In this document: piece after piece, positions 26,074 to 35,463 of the stretch
How the letters are laid out: each line of letters starts with the position of its first letter
Position numbering within the stretch: position 1 is the first letter of the stretch
From: Caballeronia sp. SBC1
GTDB lineage: Bacteria; Pseudomonadota; Gammaproteobacteria; Burkholderiales; Burkholderiaceae
DNA length: 64,000 nt
NCBI RefSeq assembly: GCF_011493005.1
Contig: NZ_CP049156.1
Span: 2,108,001-2,172,000, forward strand
Direction: 5' to 3'
The notes under the pieces: generated by a model
Told to the model about the DNA's origin: nothing
The model's input: only the letters and a program-made list of their open reading frames with translations
The model's database searches: none
Position numbers and translations under genes: made by a program

Positions 26074-28014
26074 CTATGCACCGCCCGGCCGCCGCGCCAA
26101 AGCGTGAATCAGCGACTCCAGCCGGGCGAAGTCGACCGGCTTGGTCAGGTGATCCAAAAACCCGGCATCGCGGCATCGGCGGATGTCTTCTTCCATGCCA
26201 TAACCGGTGATCGCAACCGACGGCTTTCCAGGCTGCAAGCTGGTCCACGCGCGCGCGACCTCGAGCCCGCTGCCATCGGGCAGGCCGATATCGCTGACCA
26301 GCAGGTCGAACGTCTCGCTCCCGGCCAAAGCAAGCGCCTCGGCGACCGTGGTGGCAACTCCGACCTGATGCCCGAGCACCTCCAGCACCTGCGCCATGGC
26401 GGACGATGTGTATTCGTTGTCCTCGACGAGCAGCACCTTCAACGACCGCACGATCTCATTCGGGTCCTGCGCCGCGAGAGGCGAAGTTTCGTCTTCCGTC
26501 CCGGCCTTGACGAGCGGCAGCGTCAGCGTGAACCGCGCTCCCTTGTCGCGCCCGTCGCTCTGGGCCGTCAGCGTTCCGCCATGCTTCAACGCCAGCGTGC
26601 TGGCAATAGCCAAGCCCAGCCCCAACCCGCCGAACGCCCGGGTGATGGAATCATCGGCTTGTTCGAAGGCCGAAAAAATCCGCGGCAACGCTTCCGCGCT
26701 AATCCCGATGCCGCTGTCGGTGACCGAAATCGCGATGGTCGACGCATCCGGATTCCACATCCGCACCGCAATACGCCCGCCCGCCGGCGTGAACTTCACC
26801 GCGTTTTTCATCAGGTTCCACACGATCTGCTGCAAGCGCGCGGCATCGCCGAAAACCAACGTGGAGGTCGCGCCCAATGTTGTTTCCAGCGTCAGGCCCT
26901 TGCCGCGCAGATCGGACTCCGACATATCGATCGCGCTCGACATCAGCGTCTCCAGCTCCACATTCGCAAAGTTCAGCGAAAGCTTGCCGCGCGCAATACT
27001 GGTCAGGTCGAGCAGATCGTCGATCAAGCGCGCCTCCAGCTCCACATTGCGGCGGATCAATTCGAGCGTTGCCTGGGCGTCGGCCGGTAGCGCGTGACGA
27101 ATCTCCAGCAAACGCACGGCGGCGACGATCGGTGTCAGCGGCGTACGCAGTTCGTGCGACAACACCGCCAAAAAATGATCCTTCGCCCGATTCGCGGTCT
27201 CAGCCTGTTCCTTCGCCACCCGCAACGCATCGGCGGCCATGTGCTCTTCGGTGACGTCGCGGATGATCTTCGAATAGCCGATCAAATCGCCGTTATCGGC
27301 ACGAATCGCCGTCGTCACGCCCGACGCGAAGAACGAGCGACCGTCGCGGCGCCAAAGCCAGCGGTCGTCGCTCGCGCTGCCATCGACTTGCGCTGTCTCC
27401 AGTTCCTGCGCAAACACATTGGTGTCGCGATCTTCCTGGCCGTAGAACACTTCGGCGGACTGGCCGACCACTTCCTGCGCCGCGAACCCGAGAATTCGCT
27501 CCGACGCCGCGTTCCACGTCCGGATCCTGCCTTCCTGGTCGAGCGTGATGACGGCGTAATCCTTCAGCGCATCCACCAGCAAGCGGAAGTGCGTTTCCGT
27601 TTCCCGCAGCGCGCGTTCGACCGCAATACGCTGCTGGCGCTCCGTGCTTTCCGTCAGGGCGCGCCGCACGACGGCAGGCAGCCGTTGCAGGCGCTGCTTC
27701 AGGACGTAGTCAGTGGCACCGCGCTTGAGCATGTCGACGGCATGTTCCTCGCCGAGCACGCCGGAGACGAAGATGAACGGCGTATGGGGCACGCGCTCGC
27801 GGGCGATCGCCAGCGCTTCGACGCCGGAGAACACCGGCATCACGAAGTCCGCGAGGATCACATCGAAGTCGGATGTATCGAGCGCCGCTATGAAACCCTG
27901 TTCCGTGTAGACGATTTGCACGTCGACCGTATAGTCGGCACGCTCCAACTGGCTCAGGGTCAGTTCCGCGTCGAGCGCGTTGTCTTCTACGAGAAGCAGA
28001 TGCAAAGGCTGCAT
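26074..28014 (-). CDS. Hybrid sensor kinase: receiver-PAS-HisKA-HATPase-receiver
   Basis: 646 residues from ATG 28014; the frame continues upstream without a better start. Order: N-terminal receiver (LLLVEDNALDAELT; DVILADFVMPVFSG), PAS domain (about 145-265; AVITLDQEGRIRTWNAASERIL), HisKA (LAVLSHELRTPLTPIV), HATPase with ATP lid residues, and C-terminal receiver (LLVEDNEYTSSAMAQ; LLVSDIGLPDGSGLEV). No membrane helix, so cytoplasmic. It sits downstream of the bacteriophytochrome and its response regulator on the same strand, suggesting it takes part in light-dependent phosphorelay. The final output is unknown: neither receiver has a DNA-binding or enzymatic domain attached. Confidence 0.9.
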   Translation of the reverse strand: MQPLHLLLVEDNALDAELTLSQLERADYTVDVQIVYTEQGFIAALDTSDFDVILADFVMPVFSGVEALAIARERVPHTPFIFVSGVLGEEHAVDMLKRGATDYVLKQRLQRLPAVVRRALTESTERQQRIAVERALRETETHFRLLVDALKDYAVITLDQEGRIRTWNAASERILGFAAQEVVGQSAEVFYGQEDRDTNVFAQELETAQVDGSASDDRWLWRRDGRSFFASGVTTAIRADNGDLIGYSKIIRDVTEEHMAADALRVAKEQAETANRAKDHFLAVLSHELRTPLTPIVAAVRLLEIRHALPADAQATLELIRRNVELEARLIDDLLDLTSIARGKLSLNFANVELETLMSSAIDMSESDLRGKGLTLETTLGATSTLVFGDAARLQQIVWNLMKNAVKFTPAGGRIAVRMWNPDASTIAISVTDSGIGISAEALPRIFSAFEQADDSITRAFGGLGLGLAIASTLALKHGGTLTAQSDGRDKGARFTLTLPLVKAGTEDETSPLAAQDPNEIVRSLKVLLVEDNEYTSSAMAQVLEVLGHQVGVATTVAEALALAGSETFDLLVSDIGLPDGSGLEVARAWTSLQPGKPSVAITGYGMEEDIRRCRDAGFLDHLTKPVDFARLESLIHALARRPGGA

Positions 28015-28150
28015 GGTCAGGGCACTCAGGCGAACCGGCACACGCGATACTGCCGGGCAGGTCGCATCGGGCAAAACAACGAAAGGACCAACGGGTCCAG
28101 GCCGCTACGCCGGGCACCGTGCAGGAGGAATACGCCAGTGTGCACCAGAT

Positions 28151-28615
28151 TCATTCCGGCGCGGACTGGCGGCGAACGCGCATGGACCCGGGCGGCGGTT
28201 CGTTGAGCACGGCCCAGAACACGCCGAGATCGGCAATTGCCTGCACAAATTCGTTGAACTCGACCGGTTTCACCACATAGGCGTTCACGCCGAGCGCGTA
28301 GCTGCGAATGAGATCCTGCTCCTCGCGTGACGACGTCAGCATGACCACCGGAATCGCTTTCAGCGCTTCATTGGAACGGATGGTTTCGAGCACTTCCAGG
28401 CCGTCGATCTTCGGCAGTTTCAAGTCGAGCAGGATGACTGCGGGGTTGCCTGGATTGCGTGCGCTCCACTCGCCTTCGCAACGCAGGTAATCGATTGCTT
28501 CCTGGCCGTCACGCGCCACGATCACTTCATTGGCAAGTTGGCTCTTGTCGAGCGCCACGAGCGTCAGTTCGAGGTCGCTGGGATTGTCTTCGACAAGCAA
28601 AATGGGTTTCAGCAT
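28151..28615 (-). CDS. Single-domain response regulator of the Rcp/phytochrome type
   Basis: 154 residues, start ATG 28615. A stand-alone receiver: ILLVEDNPSDLELTLVAL, acceptor in VILLDLKLPKIDGLEVL, and VMLTSSREEQDL, then AYVVKPVEF. The LVEDNPxD opening and the long insert around RCEGEWSARNPGNP are typical of regulators that pair with phytochromes (cyanobacterial Rcp1 group). It lies 70 bases downstream of the bphP stop on the same strand, making it the likely direct phospho-acceptor of BphP. Confidence 0.9.
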   Translation of the reverse strand: MLKPILLVEDNPSDLELTLVALDKSQLANEVIVARDGQEAIDYLRCEGEWSARNPGNPAVILLDLKLPKIDGLEVLETIRSNEALKAIPVVMLTSSREEQDLIRSYALGVNAYVVKPVEFNEFVQAIADLGVFWAVLNEPPPGSMRVRRQSAPE

Positions 28616-28685
28616 GGTCCAATATGGAGGGTTGACAGGTTTGAATAAGCGCGGTGGCGGGATCAATCAGTCAAGCATGGCACAT

Positions 28686-31148
28686 TCAGGTCCGCGGTGA
28701 CGACGGCCCCGGCTTACGCAGCTTGCCAGCGCCGGTCTCAGTGGCAACGGACTCGTCCCTGAACACCTTCGGCAGCGAAAAGTGAAATGCGGCGCCCTCG
28801 CCTTCGCGGCCTTCGGCCCAGGTCCGGCCGTCGTGCCGTTCAATAATGCGGCGCACGTTCGCCAGGCCAATGCCGGTGCCGTCGAACTCTTCAGCGCGAT
28901 GCAGCCGCTGGAACACGCCGAACAATTTGTTCACGTACTTCATGTTGAAACCGACGCCATTGTCCCGCACGCTGACAATGTATTCATCGGCCGTCGAATT
29001 CGACAGCAACTCGATTTTCGCCGATTCCCGTGTACGCGTATATTTCACCGCATTCGAGAAGAGATTACGTAACGCGATCTGCAGGAACGCCGGATCGCCA
29101 GTCACCGTCGGCAGCTCCGGGATAACCCATTCCACCTTTCGGTTCGCTGTCTCGCCGGCAAATTCCTGCGCGACCGACCTCACCAACTGGTTCAGGTCGA
29201 CAGTCACAGGGCGTAGCGCCGCACGGCCCATTTGCGAAAACGTGAGCAGATCGTCGACAAGCACGCCGGCGAAACGTGCCGACTCCAGCATGTTGTTCAG
29301 GAAGCGCTTGCTGCGTTCAGACAGTTTGTCGCCCTCGCTTTCTCGCAGCAGATCCCCATAACCGGCAATATGCCGCAGCGGTGCGCGCAAGTCGTGCGAA
29401 ACGGAATACGAAAACGCTTCGAGTTCCTTGTTCGCCCGACGCAGTTCGTTCGCGAGCTCCGCCAGTTCTTCCGCCCGACGCAGCACGATGTTGAGCATAC
29501 CCAGCCGAAATTCACCCGCAATTTCCAATTCCACCGGGTGCCAGCGAATCGAGCAGTTGCGCACGGTCTCGAGCCACGGCGCAAAGTCCTTGCGCGGCGC
29601 CACGCTGCCATCCTGGCTCGACACACGTTTGACCGGCTCGCCCGCCCATGTGATCGTGCGCGTGGTTTCGGGACGGAACCAGAGGACGTAGTTGCGAAAA
29701 ATTTGCGAGATTGGCACGGCCAGGATGCCGCTCGCAGTGTCCGTGTGACTCGACGCACGCGGCCACGCTTGCGACAGCGCGTCGGTCGAGTAGACACCCG
29801 TCGTGCTCGACGAAAGCCACTGCGAGAGCGCGAGCACGGTTTCCTGATCCGGCGTGGATCCCACCAGCGTTGCTTTCCCGTCCATCACGATCGCGGCGCC
29901 CATCGATCCGGCGAAACACAGCAAATCGTCAGGCGCCGACTTGAGGGCGGAAAGAAAGTCGTCTTGCTCGGCGAGGACGCCCATCAGACGCGACATCGTC
30001 CGCCGTAACCTCTGCAGATACGCCGTCTCGGCCCGCTCCTCCTTCGCCTCGATCTGCAACGACACGATCTGCCCAAGGTGTTCGAGAGCGACGCGCACCT
30101 CGAACGGCACGAGACGCGCGTCGTGGTGGTGGCAGGAAATCAGGCCCCAGAGCTGTCCGCGCACGACCAGTGACACCGACATCGACGCATGCGTGCCCAT
30201 GTTGCGCATGTATTCGAGATGGATGGGCGAGAAGCTGCGCAACGCAGCATAAGTAAGGTCGGTCGGGCGGCCGGTGACGGGGTTCACGGCGGGTACGAGC
30301 CGCGCGGCTTTCGCGTCTGCGTTCGCCACGACCCTCACACGCTGTTTCACGTATAACGCACGCGCCTGGCGCGGGATGTCGGAGGCGGGGAACAACTGGT
30401 TCAGAAACGACGCATACCCGTCGTCGATATGCTCCGCCAGCACTTGGCTGCGGCCCTCGTCGTCGAATTTGTAGAGCAGCACGCGGCCGAAACCCGTCAT
30501 TGTGCGGACTTCGCGCACGGCGAGGTCGCCGAGTTCGGTCAAGGTTTCAACGTCCTGCAAGCTGCGCGTGAACGTGCGCACCAGCGGATACATTGACGCA
30601 AACACGTCTGCATTTCGATGCCGTGCAACTTCGAGTTCGACGATCAGGTTACCGTCGTGCCGATGCATCGTGATGTCGAGTTCAGGACCGTCCGCGCCCG
30701 TGGCCACATGGTCCGGCACGGCTTCACGCGAGCTGAAGAACGGGTTCGCCATCACGCCGACATAAAGCGGCGTTTCGTCCAGCATGGCCGTGGCCGCCGC
30801 ATGTGCGACCCGCGCCGCGGCGGCAGCGCCGATGACCATGTCCACCCGCTCGCCCAGCAATTGCTCCACTGGACGGCCCACGAGCACCGCGACATTCTCG
30901 CTGGCCTGGACAATGGCAAGCGTGCTGGACAGGCACAGCAGATAACCGTGCGGCTGAATACCGCCGGGAATGTGGATGGGTTCGGCGTCGCACTGCGCAT
31001 TCGCCGCGGTCCCAAGTGCCCGGTGGGCCGGTTCTGCGCCGGGTAACGCAGGCATGCTTCCGTTCAAACCTGGACTCGACACGTCGCGATCATCCTGCAC
31101 GCGCACGGCCGCGGTATGCGGTGACACTGGCTCTGACCCACTGCTCAT
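28686..31148 (-). CDS. bphP: Bacteriophytochrome histidine kinase
   Basis: 820 residues from ATG 31148, overlapping the heme oxygenase stop by ATGA (31145-31148). Order PAS-GAF-PHY-HisKA-HATPase. Biliverdin-attachment Cys53 lies in QCDAEPIHIPGGIQPHGYLL; the GAF pocket has PASDIPRQAR (255-263) and SPIHLEYMRNMG. The PHY tongue reads WFRPE (490-494) and PRKDF (518-522), where the usual PRxSF serine is Asp. Phospho-acceptor His585 is in YSVSHDLRAPLRH; the ATPase lobe has N box NLFSNAVKYT. It reads red/far-red light and signals by phosphotransfer. The N-terminus before Cys53 is about 30 residues longer than usual. Confidence 0.95.
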   Translation of the reverse strand: MSSGSEPVSPHTAAVRVQDDRDVSSPGLNGSMPALPGAEPAHRALGTAANAQCDAEPIHIPGGIQPHGYLLCLSSTLAIVQASENVAVLVGRPVEQLLGERVDMVIGAAAAARVAHAAATAMLDETPLYVGVMANPFFSSREAVPDHVATGADGPELDITMHRHDGNLIVELEVARHRNADVFASMYPLVRTFTRSLQDVETLTELGDLAVREVRTMTGFGRVLLYKFDDEGRSQVLAEHIDDGYASFLNQLFPASDIPRQARALYVKQRVRVVANADAKAARLVPAVNPVTGRPTDLTYAALRSFSPIHLEYMRNMGTHASMSVSLVVRGQLWGLISCHHHDARLVPFEVRVALEHLGQIVSLQIEAKEERAETAYLQRLRRTMSRLMGVLAEQDDFLSALKSAPDDLLCFAGSMGAAIVMDGKATLVGSTPDQETVLALSQWLSSSTTGVYSTDALSQAWPRASSHTDTASGILAVPISQIFRNYVLWFRPETTRTITWAGEPVKRVSSQDGSVAPRKDFAPWLETVRNCSIRWHPVELEIAGEFRLGMLNIVLRRAEELAELANELRRANKELEAFSYSVSHDLRAPLRHIAGYGDLLRESEGDKLSERSKRFLNNMLESARFAGVLVDDLLTFSQMGRAALRPVTVDLNQLVRSVAQEFAGETANRKVEWVIPELPTVTGDPAFLQIALRNLFSNAVKYTRTRESAKIELLSNSTADEYIVSVRDNGVGFNMKYVNKLFGVFQRLHRAEEFDGTGIGLANVRRIIERHDGRTWAEGREGEGAAFHFSLPKVFRDESVATETGAGKLRKPGPSSPRT

Positions 31149-31744
31149 GCCGTTGCCCCCCAACCTGTGCGAACCTGGCCAAGCCAGTCGTGCAACCCGT
31201 CGAACGTGGCGATCGCAGCGTGCACCGCCTCATCGTGTTGCTCAGGCGGCACGTTCGCGCTCGCGGTCTCGCGAAACGCGTTCCACATGCGGCCCGTGCG
31301 CAATCCATAACCTTCGAAATAAGCGTTCCCGAAACCGCTTTGCAGACCGAACAATGTAGCAACGTGCGGCGCGATGAAACGCCCTCCGAGCGTGGAGCCT
31401 TCCGTCACGTACATGGAACCGAAAACGCGGCCGATGCTGTCCATCTCAGGCAGCTGTTCAATTTTTGTCACCCGGTTCGCGCGATTGTTATCGCTGGTCA
31501 GGAACGCCAGGTCCGACACAAGCAGCGACGCCTTGCGCCGCCCTTCGAAAAAGTCGCGCAGACGCTCGGGCATAAAGGCCGCCGCCGCCTCTTCCCACGG
31601 TGCGACATATCCGTAAAACCCCTCAAGCAAGGCCACATAGTCCTCACGCGACCACTCAAGACGCATCAGGTCCAGTGCGTTTTCCAGCCGCGTATGACAC
31701 TCAGCGGTTTCGTGTTTCAGACGGGACAGGAGATCGTATTGCAT
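31145..31744 (-). CDS. bphO: Biliverdin-producing heme oxygenase
   Basis: 199 residues from ATG 31744; an open frame runs 47 codons further upstream but without homology-like content. The heme-binding region reads LLSRLKHETAECHTRLENAL, with the proximal His in ECHTRLE, and the distal helix motif is GSMYVTEGSTLGGRF, as in BphO/HemO enzymes. It opens heme to biliverdin with iron and CO release, supplying the chromophore for BphP. The four-base overlap with bphP makes co-translation likely. Confidence 0.93.
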   Translation of the reverse strand: MQYDLLSRLKHETAECHTRLENALDLMRLEWSREDYVALLEGFYGYVAPWEEAAAAFMPERLRDFFEGRRKASLLVSDLAFLTSDNNRANRVTKIEQLPEMDSIGRVFGSMYVTEGSTLGGRFIAPHVATLFGLQSGFGNAYFEGYGLRTGRMWNAFRETASANVPPEQHDEAVHAAIATFDGLHDWLGQVRTGWGATA

Positions 31745-32131
31745 GATCCATTCAGTAGGTTTTCCGCGGGTTTGCCGCGCGAATGCCGCAATGTTGACTC
31801 GAATGCCAGATACCGGATGCCGGGTAACGACGCTGGCCGGCGTACGGTTGCTACAGATCGTGGTGGCTGCGGCGTGGGCGGGCACAGCACGGCGGTCAGC
31901 GGGACATCGAGCGCTCCTGGCTCACCGCCCAACCTCCGCGCCAGATCGGCATCGATTACCGATGCACAGGTCGGCAGGTACGCAAAAATGGTAGAAACAA
32001 CTGCAGCTGGCAGGCGTGAACGCCTTGCTCAGCTTGGCTTACACGCGGCCATGCAAGATTCTTCAATACCGCGCGCTCATTCTACGCAAGAGGCGCTTTG
32101 TTGACCACGGGCAGCAACCGGCGGCGCCAAA
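31745..32131. other. Gap upstream of bphO
   Basis: 387 bases between the heme oxygenase start and the stop of the small protein at 32132, both minus strand. It should contain the bphO promoter. I see no convincing promoter pair, repeat, terminator or small gene. Confidence 0.5.
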
Positions 32132-32446
32132 TCACCGCTTGCCCTTGCTGCCCTGATCCGTGTGCGCACCGGTTTGCGTACGCTCCTGATAGTCCGCGCC
32201 GCCGCGGCGATCCGTATCCTGCAAGCCACGCTCCAGGTCTTCGTGCGCCTGCACGCCGACCTCACGCGGTTCATCTTCCTGCTGCGACGCGGGACTTTGA
32301 TCGGTCTCATGCGGCAGCGGCACGGCCTCGCCGTCATCGCGTTTTTGCTGCGCCGGATGCTTGCTTTCCAGTTCACGTCCGTCCTGCGCCGGACCTTTGC
32401 GAGCAGCGTTGGCGGCGTCGTGTGATGTCTTGTCCTGCTGTGTCAT
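32132..32446 (-). CDS. Small highly charged, probably disordered protein downstream of ligD (104 aa)
   Basis: The start ATG 32446 has AGG upstream (GCGAGGTCGCA). The sequence is almost free of hydrophobic residues and rich in Gln, Asp, Glu, Lys and Arg (MTQQDKTSHDAANAARKG at the start, RTQTGAHTDQGSKGKR at the end), so it should be intrinsically disordered. No signal peptide or known domain. It lies 46 bases after the ligD stop on the same strand, as the last gene of what looks like a ku-ligD unit. The opposite-strand frames here look like shadows. Function unknown. Confidence 0.7.
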   Translation of the reverse strand: MTQQDKTSHDAANAARKGPAQDGRELESKHPAQQKRDDGEAVPLPHETDQSPASQQEDEPREVGVQAHEDLERGLQDTDRRGGADYQERTQTGAHTDQGSKGKR

Positions 32447-32492
32447 TGCGACCTCGCAGTGGTGACCTTTATGGGGTGATCCTTACCTTCGT

Positions 32493-35396
32493 TCACTTGA
32501 TATCAAGCCGCTTCCTCATGGAAACGGTGATGCGTTGCCGTGTGTTCGCGTACTGGCTCCACGGGTCGGTTTTGAGTGCGTCCAGACGCTCATGCAAATT
32601 GCCGATATTCCATTGATCGCCACTCGTGGTGACATCGAGTTCATCCCAGCCGATAGGAACCGACGCCCCCATGCCCGGCCGCGCACGCAGCGAGAACGCA
32701 GCGACCGTGCTCGACCCCCGGTTGTTGCGCAAGTAGTCAACAAAGATCTTGTCCTGACGATTCTGCTTTCCCATCTTCGCGGAAAAATACTTGGGCAGCG
32801 TGCTGGCCATATGCTGCGCGACCGCCTGTGAGAACCCCTTCACTTCGTCCCAGCCGGCCTGCGGCGTAAGCGGAACGACCACATGCAGACCTTTGCCGCC
32901 GCTCGTCTTGCAGAACGATTCAAGACCGAGTTCCGTCAGCAACTCACGCGTCAGCCGCGCGGCCTCCTGCATGCGTTCCCAGCCGAGGCCTTCGCCTGGA
33001 TCAAGATCGAAGACCATCCGGTCGGGCTTCTCAAGTTTGGCCGCGAGCGCATTCCACGTGTGCATCTCGATCGTGCCCATTTGCGCCGCGCCCACTAGCG
33101 CGCTAACGTTTTCTATCGTGATGAGCGCCGGATGACCAGGATCGATACCCGGATGCTGCTTGACGTTCGGAATGGTCAGCTTCTCGCTGTGTTTCTGAAA
33201 GAACAGCTCGCCGCCGATATCCTCCGGCGCACGCACCAGCGACACCGGCCGGTCCTTGAGATGCGGCAGCATCCACGGCGCAACGGCCTCGTAGTAGAGG
33301 ACGAGATCGAGTTTTCGGGTGCCCGTCGAGGGATCAATCACACGATCGGGATGACTAATCTTCACACCCGCTACAAGCTCGGTACCAGCGGGACTGCGCG
33401 TGGTTTTTTTAGCAGCTGTTTTCGCTGCTGTTTTCGCGGAACTCAGCTTGGATTTACCCTCCGGTTTAGCGGTATCGGTGGTCTTCGCCGAAGTCCTTTT
33501 CGTCGCTGCTTTCACCGCGCGAGTCGCTTTCGCCGCGTTTTTAGCCGCTGTCTTCTTCGCTGGCTTTTTGTCCTCATCTTTATCATCGTCCAACGCAACC
33601 TCCTTCGTCGATTTCGGCACTTCCTTGACGATCTCGCGCGCCGGCTTGTCGTCCCTCAGGCTGACGAACGACGCTTGCCGCACGATCCACTCCGACGTCC
33701 ATTCAGCGAAATTGCATTCGGCGACAAGTTCCGGCTTGACCCAATGCACCGGCGTACCGCTACGCTCTTTCGGCGCACTGGCGAACGGCATTGTCTTGAC
33801 CTCGCGTGCATCGAGTTGCTTTTTGACGGCGCGTAGAGTCGATGCATCGAAACCGCTGCCCACACGCCCTGCGTATTGCAGTTTGCCGTTCGTGTCATAA
33901 ACGCCGAGCAATAGCGCGCCAAACTGACCCCGGCTGCCCGACGGTTCCGAATACCCGCCGATCACAAACTCCTGCCGGCGCCGGCATTTAAGCTTGATCC
34001 ATGCGTTGCTCCGCCCCGGCGTATACGTGCTGTCGCGCCGTTTTCCGATAATCCCCTCGAGCGCCATATCGCAAGCGCTCTTCAGCAGGTCATCGACGCT
34101 GAATTCGAAATCCTCGGAAAATCGCAGCGCGTTGTCATCGACCGGTTCCAGCAGCGCCTTCAGAATCGCTCGCCGCTGTATCAGCGGCACGCCGCGCAGG
34201 TCGTAACCGTTCAGATAGGGGATATCGAAGAAATAGACGGCAATATCCTGCGGACGATTGGCGTCGAAGGCGTTCTGCAGTTTCTGGAAGCTGGGCAGGT
34301 CGTTGTCGTCGAGCACGACCGCCTCGCCGTCGAGCCACGCGCTATCCACATCGAGTTGACTCAGTGCCTTGAGCTGACGGCTGAACTTGCTGGTCCAGTC
34401 ATGGCCGTTGCGCGTGAAGATCTGCGTGGATTTCGCTTTAGATCCAGCCTCACGATCAATGCGCACGAGAATCCGATATCCATCGAATTTGATTTCGTAC
34501 GACCAGTCATCGCTCGATGGCGCAGTGTCCACGAGGGTCGCGAGTTGGGGCTTCATGGTTGCAGGAAGCCTGGCGCGTACAGCATCCTGGATCGCGGGAT
34601 TGTCCGCGAGCGAGCGCAACGATTCCCCGCTCCGGTTCGCCACGATATCCGGCCGCGGCCGCTCAGGGCTCTTGCCTTGATCTTTCACGGCAGGCCGCTT
34701 CGGCGATGGCGCGGCCTTCGTCACTCTGCTGGTCTTGGCAGCGGTCTTTCGCTCGGTCCTGTCACGCACTTCACCGCTCTTCGTGCGTGCGCCGAGCGAG
34801 TCGCTCATCACGCTGCCGGGCTGCTTGAGCAGCACGTCGTAGTCGGCTTCGTTGCGAGCTTCGTCGTCACGCTCCTTGATCAGCAGCCATTGCTCTTTGT
34901 CGCTGTTGCCGCGCATGTTGCTGCGTACGAGCGTCCAGCCGCCGTGCAGCTTTTCGCCGTGCACGACAAACTTGAGCTTGCCCTTCGCGTACGTTTCACG
35001 GGCTTCATCGATACTGCCAGCCTGCGGTTCCCACGTCCCGCGATCCCAAACGATCACGCTACCCGCGCCGTAATTTCCCTCGGGGATACTGCCTTCGAAC
35101 GATCCGTAATCGATCGGATGATCTTCCACATGCACGGCCAGCCGTTTCACCGACGGATCGAGACTCGGCCCTTTCGGCACGGCCCACGACTTCAGCGTAC
35201 CGTCGAGTTCGAGACGAAAATCGTAATGAAGACGCCGCGCATCGTGTTCCTGGATGACGAACGAAAGCGCGCTCGGCTGAGCTTTCTTCGACGCACGTCT
35301 GGCCTTCGCAGCCGCCTGACCTGATGGCTCAGGCGTCTGGTTGAAGCGCCTCATGCGCTGATAGGTGTCGAGTTTTGTGTCGAGTTTTCCGGCCAT
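32493..35396 (-). CDS. ligD: Multifunctional NHEJ DNA ligase LigD (phosphoesterase-ligase-polymerase)
   Basis: 967 residues from ATG 35396. Order: 3'-phosphoesterase (about 40-190; HDARRLHYDFRLELDG; SIPEGNYGAGSVIVWD), Lys-rich spacer, ATP-dependent ligase with nucleotidyl motif EIKFDGYRILV (Lys about 310), OB fold ending near FVSLRDDKPA, then a Lys/Ala-rich linker of about 65 residues, and a C-terminal primase-polymerase domain (KISHPDRVIDPSTG; metal-binding VFDLDPGEG; KTSGGKGLHV). With Ku it rejoins double-strand breaks, trimming and filling ends. It follows ku by 67 bases on the same strand. The long basic linker is unusual. Confidence 0.96.
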   Translation of the reverse strand: MAGKLDTKLDTYQRMRRFNQTPEPSGQAAAKARRASKKAQPSALSFVIQEHDARRLHYDFRLELDGTLKSWAVPKGPSLDPSVKRLAVHVEDHPIDYGSFEGSIPEGNYGAGSVIVWDRGTWEPQAGSIDEARETYAKGKLKFVVHGEKLHGGWTLVRSNMRGNSDKEQWLLIKERDDEARNEADYDVLLKQPGSVMSDSLGARTKSGEVRDRTERKTAAKTSRVTKAAPSPKRPAVKDQGKSPERPRPDIVANRSGESLRSLADNPAIQDAVRARLPATMKPQLATLVDTAPSSDDWSYEIKFDGYRILVRIDREAGSKAKSTQIFTRNGHDWTSKFSRQLKALSQLDVDSAWLDGEAVVLDDNDLPSFQKLQNAFDANRPQDIAVYFFDIPYLNGYDLRGVPLIQRRAILKALLEPVDDNALRFSEDFEFSVDDLLKSACDMALEGIIGKRRDSTYTPGRSNAWIKLKCRRRQEFVIGGYSEPSGSRGQFGALLLGVYDTNGKLQYAGRVGSGFDASTLRAVKKQLDAREVKTMPFASAPKERSGTPVHWVKPELVAECNFAEWTSEWIVRQASFVSLRDDKPAREIVKEVPKSTKEVALDDDKDEDKKPAKKTAAKNAAKATRAVKAATKRTSAKTTDTAKPEGKSKLSSAKTAAKTAAKKTTRSPAGTELVAGVKISHPDRVIDPSTGTRKLDLVLYYEAVAPWMLPHLKDRPVSLVRAPEDIGGELFFQKHSEKLTIPNVKQHPGIDPGHPALITIENVSALVGAAQMGTIEMHTWNALAAKLEKPDRMVFDLDPGEGLGWERMQEAARLTRELLTELGLESFCKTSGGKGLHVVVPLTPQAGWDEVKGFSQAVAQHMASTLPKYFSAKMGKQNRQDKIFVDYLRNNRGSSTVAAFSLRARPGMGASVPIGWDELDVTTSGDQWNIGNLHERLDALKTDPWSQYANTRQRITVSMRKRLDIK

Positions 35397-35463
35397 TGGC
35401 GGATCGCTTTTCGTGGTGCGGGTAGATACGTGACCCAACGCGATTCAACGCGCGACGACAGGT

